64,000 nt of DNA from assembly GCA_026874595.1 (NCBI GenBank), contig CM049319.1, positions 37,641,473 to 37,705,472 on the forward strand, written 5' to 3'. The notes under the pieces are model-generated. The model saw only the letters and a list, made by a program, of their open reading frames with translations, did not search any database and was not told the origin of the DNA. Shown piece after piece: positions 1 to 12,485 of the stretch. The DNA comes from Sipunculus nudus (taxonomy: Eukaryota > Annelida > Sipuncula > Golfingiida > Sipunculidae). The translations under genes were made by a program, and so were the position numbers. The first letter of the stretch is position 1; each line of letters starts with the position of its first letter.

Positions 1-537
1 ATAAAAGCTTATAAAACCTTGATCAAAAGTCTTATTTTTAGGGAAATAGATTAAACAGGGAAAAGCTACATATATATGCATTGTTGGTTCAAACATTAAA
101 AAACCTTGACTTCTATTTGGTCTTAACATCGAGATAAGAATACAAATGTTAAAAGTGACTAATACAGGGTCGGATCCAGGATTTAGGAAAAGGGGGTACA
201 ACCCAGAAGGGTTCCCAGGTCTGAAAAAGGGGGGGGGGGGGTCCGGACTCCCTGGACCCCCCCCCCCACCCCCGGATCCGCTTAATTAATACCAGGAGCC
301 CTGAGACTAGAACACCTAAATATCTGTGCAAAATTCTGTGCAAAAGCAGAAATCCATGAAAATATTGAACTGACAAACATGTATTGTCTCATGTTCATGT
401 ATTACATATTCCAGATAGACATACACTCCTAAAATTTAGAATTTTGCTCTTAACACCCATAACAGTATTTATCCTTATATTTTGCATTTCATACATACAT
501 ACATGGCAGCTGTTTCAAATAGTTAAATATATTGCAG
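1..537 (+). other. Intron 5 of GMC copy 1 (3' part), with a small insertion
   Basis: This is non-coding sequence ending in the acceptor ATTGCAG at 531-537. Stretches around 20-100 and 380-530 match the intron just before exon 6 of copy 2 (about 28330-28788), for example the shared TATATATGCATT and GGCAGCTGTTTCA blocks, so it is intron inherited from the duplication. The 166-293 block is absent from copy 2. Confidence 0.7.
166..293. mobile_element. Short hAT-like MITE fragment with G/C runs
   Basis: The block begins CAGGGTCGGATCC and ends CCCCCGGATCCGC, so the two ends are roughly inverted. It contains long G and C runs around 229-241 and 257-268. Similar flanks (ACTAATAC on the left, ATTAATAC on the right) could be an 8-bp target duplication with one mismatch. 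The homologous intron of copy 2 lacks it. CAGGGGCGGATCC-like ends are typical of hAT-derived MITEs. No coding capacity. Confidence 0.5.
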
Positions 538-3500
538 ATTCTTTTCAAAGACAAAACTGCTGTAGGAGTGGAATATGTAAGAGGAGACGTAACGCGTCAT
601 GTTAAATGTAGGAAGGAGGTGATCTTATCTGCCGGGGCTATCGGCTCTCCCCATCTCCTACTGCTCTCAGGTGTCGGGCCAAAGGAACACCTGGATCACT
701 TCAAGGTAACTATAATTGGATGCACTGACGTAGTCTAGATGTTAAGATTTTGAAGGGCAAGTCCATGGTTTGTTGCATGGTGACACTGTGTATCGAATAA
801 ATATGAAGGTAATCGTACGGTTGTAATGAGATGGCATTTCTCATGCCTTTTGTATTTCAGGTTTTATATGCATTCTGTCAAATAACATAACCTGCCGAAA
901 AAACATTGAATGGAATCTCTGAGGCTCTCCGAAATTTCACCATTTATCCTCTGAGGCATGGGCGCAGTTTTTTTAAGACCTTTTTTTTAAACTAATAATA
1001 TCACGTTCATGGCAAAATACCCTGTAATACATGTAATAATATTTAAAATTCAACTCAATAAAACATTTGATTTCCTGGCATCAAACATATTTATGGAAGA
1101 ACCCTGTCTGAAATGTAACCAGGTGTTTTCATACAATTTAATCTAGATCTGAAAAGTATGAATTCTGTCACTGAGTAATTCTAAATAAGTCTCTATTACA
1201 TGATACTGCATGTTGCGTGGAGAGTATGTTTTTGTTGGCCCTGCTGGACAGTTGCCGACCCCTTTTCCGGAATAAATCATATTGTTACAGTTCAGGAGTC
1301 CGGCGGGTTGTATGTGACATGGTGTCAGAAGTCGCACATGGAAGATTTCCGACCCCCGGACCATTTTCGCTCGATGGAGACTTTGCTGGCAGCTGAGAAC
1401 AGTTTCGAGAAATGTTTGAACTGTATATGACGGCAAAGGAGGCCCACGAGAAACCTGACGTCAAATTGATATTTTACTCACTGCGTTAGGGGCTGATGCC
1501 TTGACGAGATTCAACCCGTGCGCTCACGTTCTGGCAAAATTTGAAACAGTACTGACCGGCGAGAAAAGATTATATGTTTAACAGATACAAATTCTGGGAC
1601 TGCAAACGAGGAGAACAGATACCCTTTGATGATTATCTGACATAGTTGAAAACATTGAGCAGTAACTGCGAGTTTCTTGAATGGAATAACATGATCAGAG
1701 ATAAATTTGTCTTCAGCATAACTGAGAGCTCTTAAAGAGAGACTTTAATGTGAAAAGGACCTTACGCTTGTAAAAGCAGTTGACATGTGTAAAACTTCAG
1801 ATATTACACATAGAGAAATGCAGACCATGGTGGCACAGTGTAACCCTCAAAGCCAAAGAACTGTAAATACACTACGTAGGTCGTTGCGGCCGTAATCACG
1901 AGACCAACACCCCGAGAGACTGTCCTGCATATTGCTAGATGTGTAGAAAATGTTCAAGGCCAAATCATTTCGCCAGGTGTTGTAAAACGCGTAATCCCAG
2001 ACCCAGGCAGGTACATAATGTCTCCGCCGAGTCACATGATAACAGCTCAGAGGATGAATTCTTTTCGTGCCCAATCACTATCAAATCAATCGAGACTGTG
2101 GCTGCAAATAACAAAGCACGGTTTGAAACTGTAAAAATTCAGTTTACTTTCTGGGTTGTTGCAAAAACTTTACACTGGACTGTCATTCTCCGATAGTTTA
2201 CATTTAAAGGACTTATCGTTGTGATGGTGTTTGTATCCAGGTACTGTGCACATTATTTTTTCGATGTGATTGTATTGACTTGTTGCTATACCGCTGTTTT
2301 ACTGTATAATTGTATTGATTTAGTGTATTGTATTGTTAGGGTTATCTTAAGAATAAATTATAGCTATTTGTTAACAAAAAAACACTGACTTCTTTATTCA
2401 TTCCCCCTGGACATTTCACGCTGCCTAGTGTTACGGAATCTGATTTGTATTTATCTCCATTACACAATTTGTGTTCATCACGCATACGTGATCTGTTTAT
2501 ATTAGGTTCCGTAACACAACTCAAAAATTCGAAAGTGTTGTATATGGGAGTGCGACTTGGTGCACATGGACTTAAGCCTGAATACAAGCTACACTAGACA
2601 TGCCAAACCCTACTGACAAGCAGTCAGTCAAAAGTCTAGTGGGCGTGTTGAATTTTTATGTCTCCATTTATTCCAAACAAATCATTCGTCATCAGCCCCC
2701 TGCGACAGTTGTTAAAAGCTGATACACCGTGGACATGGGGAATCTGAACACGAGGCAGCGATGGGTCACGTAAAACGAGTGCTCAGCGGTGAGCCTGTGC
2801 TCTGGTTGTATGATCCTGAAAGCCCGCTGATAATTCAGGCCAATGCATCATCCACAGTTCTCGGTGCATGTTTAATACAGGACGGGCAACCAATCGCGTA
2901 CGCATTTCGCTGAGATCTTATCAGATGCAGAAACCAGATATGCGCAAAGAGAGAAGGAACTACTAGCAATTGTGTTTGCCGCAGAAAAGTTCCACCAATA
3001 CATATATGTTTCTCAAGTTGAAGTGCAGAGTGATAATCGCCCCCTGGAGGTCATATTTTGAAAACCGATGTATAGTGCTACCCCCAACATCCAACTGGTG
3101 CTCCCAAAGCTCATGAAACATCAGCTCGGTATTCAATATGTACCAAGATCCAAAATGTATATCGCTGATACACTAACGCAAGCGCACAATTGGCACTGAC
3201 ATGCGCATTCATAAAGTCACAACCACCTATCCGGCGACACCAACGAGGCTCGAGCAAATTCGCACAGCGACTTAACTAGACAAAGACTTTTGTAAAATGC
3301 AAAACTATGTATTTTATGTTTGACCAAAGCACAAATCCTCAGTTCCTCATGATCTTCAACCATATTGGAATTTACGCAATCAGATCCATGAGGAAAACGA
3401 GCTACTGTTTGTAAGAGAAAGACTGATAATTCCTGAGTGTGAGAAAGAGAACATTCTTGTCAAACTGCACGAGGGTCACCTTGGAATGAAGAAATGTAAA

Positions 3501-6500
3501 TGTAGTGCACGCAATATCATGTACTGGCCTAACATGTACAGAGACATCATAAAATTCGGGGAACGCTATGTCACGTGCCAAGTACAAGCGATCGAACTAC
3601 AAAGAACTGTTGAAATCGCACAGCATACCGCAACGCACATGGTGTAAACCTGGGCTGATCCGTTTGAATTTCAAGGAAGAGCATAACTGGTTGTAGTTGA
3701 TTATTTTTCAAAGTATTCTGAGATAACCAAGTTGGACAGCAAAACACCCAAATGAGTAATCAACGCTCTGAAACCAATATTTGCCAGACACGGTATTCCT
3801 GATGTTTTGTTGAGTGACAATATGCCCTTCGGTAGTTATACATTCAAAGAATTCGCTCAACAATTGGGATTTCGTACGGTTACTAGTTCCCCTACATACG
3901 CACAATCAAACGGACAGAGTGAACGATTTGTTAACGTCATGAAAACTCTGTCAAAGAAAGCTTATCATGAAGACAAGGAACCGTATATCGCTCTTCTGGA
4001 GTATTGGAAGAAAGCAGAAAGCAGAAATGCTACTGTGACCAACACGCGAGGATATCTACCAAAAATCCGCACTTGGGTGATAGTGTTACAGTACAGTTGG
4101 ATAAAACAGGACCCCAGTTGTTATTGCTGGAGTACATGTTACGCCCAGATCATACTTTGTCACTACACAGTTTGGTCGAACCTACGGGGGGAACAAGGGA
4201 TTCTTAAATCCATATCTTAACAAAGTTCAGCACCCTGTTACTGATACCGATAAACACAACCCTGAGGGGGGGAAAGACGACGGATGGGACGCCAGATCAA
4301 CCCAGTGATGACTGCCAATCATTACCCCCAGCACAGCATGACAACGCAGTGTGTGGACACAAAACCTATTCCAGCACCGCGGAAAAGTACCAGAAAACAA
4401 ACAAAGCCTGCGTGTCATAATGATTATGCTGTGGACTAAGTGATTACAGTAACAGTTAAGGTGATAGTTTATTTCGTAGAAGGCTGGTTTATTCAGCTAC
4501 AATACCAGCAAGAGACTCATATTAATTTATCTATGGTTAAATGCAACATGTTTTTAACTAAGCTGACTAAGTCATCTGAGGTATAGCGATCACCCTTTGT
4601 CCGGCGGCCGTCCGTCCGTTAACAGGGCACAAATCGTAACCGTTAGACCTAGAAACTTCTAACTGTACATCCAGGGAGGTCCTGGGCAAATCTCCATGGA
4701 AATCTGAAATTAGGTCATGGTGACCTATATTTTGTGATTTACGAGCCGAAAACATGATTTTGAGCACCCAGACAGTCAGACGGGGCACAAATCGTATCTG
4801 TGGAGCCTAGAAACCTCTAACACAATATCCTGGGAGTTTCTAGGCAAATCTACTTGGAAACCTGAATTTAGGTCATGGTGACCTATATTTTATGACCTAT
4901 GGACCGAAAACATGATTTTTAGCATCCAGACTGTCAGAAGGGGCACAAATTGAATCGATAAGGCCTAGAATCCTCCAAATGTGACTTTTAGGGAGGTCCT
5001 AGGCAAATCTACTTGGAAACCTTAAATTAGGTCATGGTGACCTATATTTTGTGACCTACAGGCCGAAAACATGATTTCGTGCACCCTGAATGTCAGATGG
5101 GGTCAAATCGTATATGTGAGGCCTAGAATCTTTTAACTCGATATCCTGGGAGTTTCTAGGCAAATCTATTTGGAAACCTGAAATTAGGTCATTGTGACCT
5201 TTATTTTGTGACCTATGGGCCGAAAACATGATTTTGAGCACCCATACAGTCAGATGGGGCACCAATAGTATCCATTAGGCCTAGAATCCTCCAATATGAC
5301 ATTTAGGGAGGTCCTAGGCAAATGTCCTTGGAAACCTGAAATTAGGTAACTGTGACCTATATTCTGCGACCTATAGGAAAAAGATGTCATATGAGCACCC
5401 TGAATGTCAGATGGTGACAAATCGTATCTGTAAGGCCTACAATCTTTTTACACAATTTCCTGGGAGGGTCCAGGCAAATCTCCTTGGAAACCCGAAATAA
5501 GGTCATGCTGACCTACATTTTGTGACCTACGAGACAAAAACCTTATTTTGATCACCCGGAATGTCAGATGGGCAGAAATCGGATCTGTAAGGCCTAGAAT
5601 CTTCCTATGCAACATCCTCGGAGGTCCTAGGCAAATCTCCTTGGAAACCTGAAATTAGGTCATTGTGACCTACATTTTGTGACCTACAGGCCGAAAACCG
5701 AATTTTGAGAATCCAGAAAGTCAGGCAGGGACACATTGTATTTGTTAGGCCTAGAATCTTTTAATGTAACATTCTGAGACGTCCTTGGCAAATGTCTGTG
5801 GAAAACTGAAATTAGGTCACCAAGACCTATATTTTGCGACCTTTAGGAAAAGAAGTCATAAAGGCACCCAGACAGTCAGACAGGGCACAAATTGTATCCT
5901 TTAGGCCTCGAATCTTTTTAATATTAAATTCAGGGAGGTCTTAGTCAAGTGTCCTGAAATAAGGTCAAGGTGACCTAAATTGTGTGACCTATGGGCTGAA
6001 AATTGGTTTTGAGCACCCAGACAGACAAGGCACAAATTGTATCTATTAGCCTTAGAATCTTCTAACATGACATTCAGGGAAATCCTTGGCAATTCTCCTT
6101 GGAAACCTGAAACTGGATCATGGTGACCTTTATTCTGCCAGCTATGGACCAGAAACATGATTTTGAGCACCCAGACAGACAGGGTACAAATTGTGTCCAT
6201 TTTCCTTTGAACCCTCTATCGTGAAATCCAGGGTAGTCATGGGCAGGTCTCCTATGAATCCTTAATTTTTTATTTTCTGTCCATTTTTCAACACTGTAAC
6301 TTAAGTCATAGGCTATTCTCACAGACAATAGCAAAAAAATGAGAACCCAGTCTAAATTAGCTGAGCGTCATGGCCCATGGGCCACTTGTTTTATGATCTC
6401 ATTGAATAGTATGACACTTATTTCAGACAACCGGTCAAAAAGACCTTGCGGGTTGTATGTGACAAATTCTGAGAGGAATTAACGTCTATCCCCTTGACAG

Positions 6501-9500
6501 ATCCCCATGATTGCTGACCTGCCGGTGGGAGAGAACTATCAGGACCACTTGACCTCTCTTTATGGCTTCTTCACTTTGGAATCTCCAATCTCTGTAACCG
6601 AGCATGAGCTGGAGTCACGCATTGCACTGCTGGAATACATGCTGCTTGGAACAGGTATTCATTTAGTCACACATATTTCGAAATGGCTCCACAGTCATTA
6701 CGCACTGGTCACGTTACATTTATTCTGACTCATTCCCCATATTCACTGCTTCCATAGACTGCCTTATCTGCCATGGCACCGGTGCAAGGGCCGAGAATGT
6801 TCCTTCAAATCAGAATGGAATGTAAAGATTTTGAACAAGAAACCTAGGTAAAACGCGGCAAACGAATCGGCATCTTGCATGGTTAATTATTTGAAACAAT
6901 GGTATATAATTTTATAATTTAATATAACTGTAAAGCTCAGTGGCGTTTATCCTATTATCTTTTGAAATAATAAAAAAAGTTAAAAGCGATATTTATCCCA
7001 ACGAATCCTTTACCATTTATATAATGATATGAGAGACCGACAACATTCATGAATGTTTGTGCGTCTGAGAGTAAATCAGTCAAAATTTTACAAATATCTG
7101 GCGTATATTAAGGGGTAAAGGCCAGTGCAAGGCCAAATCAATACAATTATAGATACTTTAAAAATGCCAATTAAAATTATACTTAAATGTGTTCATGTAT
7201 TGTCGGGTCAGCCTATGTTTGTTATTTCTGAATGAAGATCCATGAATCTTTATAATATTTCCATTATAAATGATAAAACTACATGAATATGATTTGTAGC
7301 ATGGGCATACGGGGTTCTGCAGGAGAGGATGATCAGCGAACCTTCTTTAAGTGCAGCCTGAGGTTGAATCAGTCCTTCAAAATGCTTCCAGTATATAAAC
7401 TGTGATTTTGATTTGTGACATACATATATTGAACGAGAACGAAGTGGATTGGTCTCTTAGTCCTATCTGAAAATAAACCACCAGTCAAGGTTCAACAGCA
7501 TGATATATGACTTTGATCTGTGACGTATATATCGCATGGTACAGGTATGGTTGTGGCAGCATACCACCGCCGGAAAGATTGAAACACCAGTCATTATACA
7601 ATATGCTTTATATAATCAATGGCTGCTGTTCGTGACCTAGGTATATTAAGCGGCACAGGGATGGATGGCACGGCGTTTCTTCGTTCTCCTCACCAGCCAG
7701 AGAAAGACAAATACCCATACTTACAGCTGATCCTGTTCAGTGTGTCAGGCCCCTCCGGTCCCGGCGGCTACGCAGCTATGAAAAAGTTAATGAATGCCAA
7801 GGATGATGTAAGTTGATTATCCCCGTTATGCAGAATTTTTAGCGAACCTGTAAGCTTATGTGATGGTGTGGCGTCGTCCGTCGTCTGTACTTTAACCCAT
7901 ACTATCTCTAAAACGGCAGGAGCTAGCATAACAAAATTATATAAAAAAAACAGTCATTTTAAAACATCCAGAAAGGTCAAGAGTTCGCTCAGTGCAGTAA
8001 CTGCAGCTAGCAGTCAGCTTCGCTTGACATGGGGCCACTGTTACCTCAGCTGAGCTTGGTCAGCCCAGTGCACCGGACACAAGAGAATGTATCTGCCTGA
8101 AATTTTGGCCTGTCCTTAAATTTTTACTGCTTTTCTCGTTCACAAGACTGGTGTTGCTACCTAAAATGATTTTTGCACATTATATGTACCTGCTTATTTC
8201 TCTGGAGGGATTTGATAAATCAGCCTGAAATCGGGCATGTGTATACCTCTCGAACAGCTTCGTCGTCCATAAGAATAGTGGCGCCACCTACAATAACTTT
8301 TGCACAGTGTATGCTCCTGCTTTTTCTCAGGAGTGATTTGACATATCAGCCTGAAATTATGCATGTCCATACATCTCGGATAGTTTTGTTAAATACAAAC
8401 TTATGGTGCCACCTTCAACTGTATTTTTGGTTGCATGCATCAGTGCACATAGCCAAAGTGTGGTTTGAAATATCTGCCGGAACTTTTGCATTTCCACACA
8501 TCTTTGATGGCTTTCTCATACACCAGACTGGTATCGCCACCTACAATCATTTTGTGTTGTTTAAATATGTACAAGTTTTTCAGGAGTTACGTTTGTGTAA
8601 CTGGTGCTTATACATTGATAAGCATTGTACATATACATGTCACCCATGTACTTCAAAAGTAATGGTCCAGCATTGGAGCATTATACCAGATATATATCCC
8701 ATTGCACAGGTTCGCTTTAGCCTATAGACCTTGTTAAAAAAAATTAATGATATTGAAGAAACTGATTTATCCTTGATTGGACTCTCAGTCCACTAAATGT
8801 GACTGTGTAAAGGTCACTGACCTCTTAAATGCTATTTAATTTATTTGCATTTTATAGCAGCAGGTAAACAACTGCACTTATGGTAAAAGTTATGGTTATA
8901 TAATAAATCTCATCACTATTATTAATAACATGCTAAAACATATTTTGAATATATCATATTTGCATAGTAGATTTAGAAGGATTGTTCGGTTGAAGTTATT
9001 TAATCTGATTTCGTTATCTATTACTTGGTTTATCACGAGTGTCATATACAACTGCTTTATTTAAACCACAGCATTGCAAAATTTGTTTCCTTCTAACCGA
9101 TTAAATCATAAAGGTGTGTTGACCAAACATGCCCGCTTTGTCAATTTATGTGGGCGTCAATATCAATTGGTTACTTTCATCATTCAAAGTCTTAATAATT
9201 AACTTAATTCACTTAAATTGATCTCTTCTAGACGTATTAAAACAGTCAGAACAAATTGTAATTTTTGCTTTGTCATTTTTGGTGTAGAACATCTTCCTGT
9301 AAACCACTCTGTTTTCCTCTGTACTTTCTTTTATTACATTAAGGTGTATGAGGCCCTCTTCGGTGGGTTTTCTGACCAGGAAGGGTTCTACATAGCTTTG
9401 GAGAATCTACATCCCCGGAGCCGCGGAACAGTTAGACTTAACAGCACTGATCCCTACAAACCCCCACTTGTGGATCCTAATACGTTCCATCAGGAGATAG

Positions 9501-12485
9501 ATCTGAATGTACTGGTGGCAGGTTTGTACAGGGCCTTCAATATAGCGGGGGGGGGTGGGGGTGGAGGATATACCCCCACCCCACTTTTTGGCAAGGAGGG
9601 GAATGGTCAATGTAATCATCCCCCCTCCACTATTCAGAGAATATATATGGTAAATATGTATAAGTAGAATTATAGACTTTGGTTCCATTTATGAGTTTAC
9701 TATGAAATACTTACATCTTAATGGTTTAGAATTGAAATATACCTTTTTTAAAACCTTATACCGAATCGATATATATTTGATATGTGTTGTATAAATATAT
9801 AGGTATATATATTTATGTGTATTATAAATGTATATATATATATATATATATATATCTGTATTATCCTTATTTTTATTACCCTCCCACGCCTGTCATCCCC
9901 CCACCCTTGCGAGTCATCTCCCCACCCTGCGAGTCATCCCCCACCCTTGAAGATAAATTGGCCCACTGGGGCAATCAAAACTGTAGTCATTAACTGATAT
10001 AATGGAAACTTTAAATGTAAATTTCCGGCCTTTGGTTTGGAGGCCAGAGTTTACCTGTAATGTCCACATAGAGTTTGTTGACACACATATTTATATTAAG
10101 GGTTAATTTATTTCGAGTGATTAAGTACCATACACCGAGTATTACCTGGTTATAATTAACAGGATCATAGAAAAATTCCGCAGCTGACCCGTTATGTTGA
10201 CGGAGGTTTTTGTCGGTTTGTTTATCTGAATTCATATCATCCATAAATCTATCCATCCATCCAAACTAATCTCATCTTATTTCAGCTCATCTATAAAAAC
10301 CCAGAATACGTTTCTAGTATGTACGAAAATGTTGCATCGTCATTAGGATACGTTTCGTAAGCCATTCTATCTCGATTTCGTATTTTGTGAAATAAGTTTA
10401 GATAATTAAAAACAGATTGCTTGTGTAGTTTTATGATAAGACATTTTTTGTATTCATCGGTAACCAAAATGGATGTAAAGTATGAACATTAAGCAATATA
10501 TAAGTCAATATTTTATGTTTGACAGGGATGAAAGAAGTCCAGAGGTTTGAGGAAACGGAAGCTTTCGTAAAAGTAGGCGCGAAAATGTCCCGCCGTAAGA
10601 ACCCCCAATGTGCAGACCTTGAATGGGGAACTGACGATTACTGGGCATGCGCTTTACGCAGCATAATATATTACGGTTCCCATCCAGTTGGTACCTGCAA
10701 AATGGGTGCAGTCGACGACATCTCAGCTGTGGTTGATCCAAGGCTCAGGTAGACTTGTGTTGGGGGCTTTTGAATAAACATTAACCACATATATTTCTTG
10801 ATCTTTTGTTGATTAAAAAGCTACTTATATCGCTGTCAGCATGCCAACTTTGAACAAAACTGACCACCTTGTTCTTCAGAAATGTAACATGTTTTTTTAA
10901 ATTTCACTGAAAATTTATACTAAAGACCTAGCAGCTCAATAGGTATTTTCGACCTGTTTGAGCGTAAGTGGAAAAGATAGTTTTGGCTTTCACAAATGTA
11001 TTAATATAGATTGCTCAATCAAGAGCATTAGGTGGCCAATGGCATCACTTATATCGTTTCATTCATTACCGATTTGTTTTTGCCCTTTTTTTAGGATCGT
11101 TTATAAATTGAACAATATTACTATTGTCATGTTCCTATTTTAACCGTATCGATATTTTGCTTTTATTTTGAAACTGCACATTTACAGCAGTCGTGTCTTT
11201 TTCTACAGTGTGGGTTCAGGTAATCTCTTGAGATTTGGTATTTACGTTGGTCACAATCTGACGATGCCATCCTTAGCCTTTTCAACAATCGTGAATTTAT
11301 TTTTGTTGAAAAAAGCATCAATTTCCCAATAATTCTAGCGGTTCTTAACTTGAAATTTGCTATGTATGTTGATCATAAATATAGCTATATTCAATGTATG
11401 TGCGATTGGAAACATGTTTTTGTTAATGTTTGGAATCTTAAATAGTCATTCAGACTGACTAGTATACTAGTACTATATGCCACAGGATTACCCCATGATA
11501 GCTCAGCAGCCATATATCATGCTTCAGCCCCTCAAGTAACTGTGCTTTAAACATACAGGAATATAAATTTCTCTCATCATACAAAGTTTGAACAACACTG
11601 GCGAATTTTCTTTTAACTGAAAGTTGTGACGTTATTGATCTGATTTGCAGCTGTCCTTCATGACCCATAAGTCCCTTGGTAATAAGGTAACTTTACCATC
11701 ACTTACTGTAATATAATTTATTTGTATAATGTTACTTAGGTATGAGTGTTATATGTATTAACTAGTTTTTATTCCCGACAACAATTAAGAGAAATATATT
11801 TCCTAAACTGTGAAACAAAAAAAAAAACGAAGTTCTCAGAGACCTTCATTCCCTCCCATTCCTTCATGTGTGTGTTTGTGTGTGTTTGTCAACAACATAA
11901 CTCTGACAGTCATGAATGGGATCTCATAAAACATTTGATCCGGATTTAAGAACGTCATCAAGCAATATTCACAAATGTACAGTCCTTTATGCATTGATGA
12001 ACCTGGGAATATGGGCCGAATCAGTTGCAACGAGGTCCCTTTAATGAAGTCATTTATTGTTCTTTTTACTCGGTTTTGCTAAGATGTAATAAATTAAATA
12101 TGCATTGTTAAATCGTGAAGAGACGACATCACGCCGCCGGCATGTAATTTAAAATGCATCGTTGTCTTCTTGTGTAATTGGACCATCTATAACCAACACA
12201 ATATTGATATATCACCGACCATTTGTTTTATAGTCATATCTGCTTTTATCGATAGCTCCATAATATATGAGAGTTCATATCGAACAAGTAGATATTATCT
12301 ACCACTGAAATGTTTCCATAATAAACTGGTGTATAGCTTGCCTTTGTAGGGTCCGCGGGGTCAAAGGTCTTAGAGTGGTAGATGCGTCCATCTTTCCGGA
12401 AGTGACGTCAGGGAATACGAATGCCCCGACCATCATGGTAGCGGAGAAGGGTTCAGACATAATTCGTGAAGACCATCGTATCTGA
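538..12485 (+). CDS. GMC oxidoreductase copy 1 (FAD-dependent, choline/glucose dehydrogenase-like), 5'-partial
   Basis: Six exons are visible: 538-705, 6501-6654, 7641-7807, 9344-9521, 10526-10748 and 12350-12485. They join in one open frame (1026 nt, 341 residues plus stop) and correspond to exons 6-11 of the complete copy 3, so the N-terminal FAD-binding half lies left of the window. Family hallmarks are the second GMC signature region [18 protein letters not shown], the catalytic His in [11 protein letters not shown] (exon 10) and the second catalytic residue, Asn, in SGNTNAPT (exon 11). Exon joins are phase 0, 1, 0, 1, 2 as in copy 3. The tail ends EDHRI, as in copy 3. The 5.8-kb intron after the first visible exon carries a 5.3-kb retrotransposon. 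GMC enzymes oxidise alcohols or sugars with FAD; the substrate here is unknown. An AATAAA at 12901 is a possible polyadenylation signal. It could be functional if the unseen exons are intact. Confidence 0.93.
1166..1319 (+). repeat. 5' LTR of the 1166-6464 retrotransposon
   Basis: It starts TGTCA, ends GGGTTGTATGTGACA and carries AATAAA at about 1271. It is followed directly by the primer-binding site. The same terminal GCGGGTTGTATGTGACA recurs at 6448-6464, where the 3' LTR ends. About 154 bp. Confidence 0.75.
1320..1331 (+). other. Primer-binding site of the retrotransposon
   Basis: TGGTGTCAGAAG lies immediately after the LTR end. This is a common LTR-retrotransposon primer site complementary to a tRNA 3' end. 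The same 12-mer is found in reverse orientation next to the LTR of the 18094-21989 element. Confidence 0.7.
1339..2193 (+). pseudogene. Retrotransposon gag remnant with CCHC zinc knuckle
   Basis: A frame opens at ATG 1339 ([10 protein letters not shown]...), then continues in other frames with several breaks. At 1939 it reads [13 protein letters not shown], a C-x2-C-x4-H-x4-C nucleocapsid knuckle. Gag proteins package the element RNA; this copy cannot make a full protein. The region after the knuckle should lead into protease, but the frame ends at about 2194 and another element's LTR follows. Confidence 0.7.
2230..2600 (+). repeat. LTR/leader fragment of a second retrotransposon family, inserted into the first
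   Basis: About 200 bp here (around 2320-2515) match 15590-15800, the end of the 13733-15721 element: shared GAATAAAT, TATTTGTTAACA, TGACTTCTTTATTC and TTTCACGCTGCCTAGTGTTAC. It interrupts the gag-to-RNase H region of the host element, replacing the protease and reverse transcriptase. No coding content. Confidence 0.6.
2600..3190 (+). pseudogene. Ty3/gypsy RT end and RNase H remnant
   Basis: Starting near [15 protein letters not shown] (RT thumb / connection), broken frames continue to an RNase H block. From ATG 2761 it reads to a TGA at 2911, then shifts frame through [19 protein letters not shown] and SDNRPLE, which are characteristic of Ty3/gypsy RNase H. At least two frame changes and a stop are present. 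The palm with the YxDD motif is missing from this element. Confidence 0.75.
3290..4290 (+). pseudogene. Ty3/gypsy integrase remnant
   Basis: The N-terminal zinc-binding region is visible as [12 protein letters not shown] followed by RYVTC, where the first Cys of the usual CxxC appears to be Tyr. The DDE core follows with [18 protein letters not shown] and SNGQSERF, giving the D, D and E catalytic positions. Around 3807-3990 one frame is open. The C-terminal part continues (DSVTVQLDK) to about 4290. Several frameshifts show it is inactive. Confidence 0.8.
4551..6390 (+). repeat. Molluscan-type interspersed repeat with ten ~157-bp tandem units
   Basis: The left end reads TAACTAAGCTGACT...CATCTGAGG with ATAGCGATCACCC; the right end is CTGAGCGTCATGGCCCATGG then GCCACTTGTT. 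Between them a unit of about 157 bp (GGAAACCTGAAATTAGGTCA, then GTGACCTA and CCGAAAACATGATTT) recurs about ten times, with the AGGTCA block at about 4711, 4869, 5029, 5185, 5343, 5499, 5656, 5813, 5961 and 6114. No coding frame; it lies between the integrase remnant and the 3' LTR end of the host retrotransposon. Confidence 0.75.
6393..6464 (+). repeat. 3' LTR remnant of the 1166-6464 retrotransposon
   Basis: Only the last ~20 bp (GCGGGTTGTATGTGACA) clearly match the 5' LTR; the rest has been lost or diverged. It is followed by the right copy of the AATTC target duplication. Confidence 0.55.
7837..8725 (+). repeat. Molluscan-type repeat in intron 8 of copy 1
   Basis: The intron between 7807 and 9344 is about 1070 bp longer than its copy 2 counterpart (30801-31265). 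The extra block starts near TTTTAGCGAACCTG and TGTGATGGTGTGGCGTCGTCCGTC and holds repeated phrases such as ACATCTCG, ACCAGACTGGT and GTGGCGCCACCTAC. The long open frame at 8173-8727 lies wholly inside and looks like a chance frame. Edges are approximate. Confidence 0.6.
9522..10012 (+). repeat. G/C-run and (TA)n insertion in intron 9 of copy 1
   Basis: After the donor at 9522 the intron carries G-rich and C-rich patches (9546-9615) that look like inverted halves of a small element, a (TA)n tract at about 9831-9857, and a C-rich patch with repeated GCGAGTCATC (9886-9950). Homology with copy 2 intron 9 (31434 on) resumes around 10000. No gene content. Confidence 0.5.

Larger units (their letters stand above)
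1161..6469 (+). mobile_element. Mosaic Ty3/gypsy LTR retrotransposon in the copy 1 intron, with target duplication
   Basis: The element body is 1166-6464, beginning TGTCACTG and ending TATGTGACA, flanked by AATTC at 1161-1165 and 6465-6469. The corresponding intron of copy 2 (around 29400) has a single AATTC and no insert. Inside are a 5' LTR, primer-binding site, gag remnant, a piece of another element's LTR, RNase H and integrase remnants, a tandem-repeat element, and a short 3' LTR end. Protease and most of reverse transcriptase are missing and the frames are broken, so it is dead. RNase H before integrase, plus the integrase motifs, place it in ordinary Ty3/gypsy (probably Mag-like). Confidence 0.85.

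Noticed and set aside
8173-8727. 184-residue open frame on the + strand
   Set aside because: It lies wholly in a repeat insertion in intron 8 of copy 1 that copy 2 lacks. There is no recognisable domain and the sequence repeats within itself.
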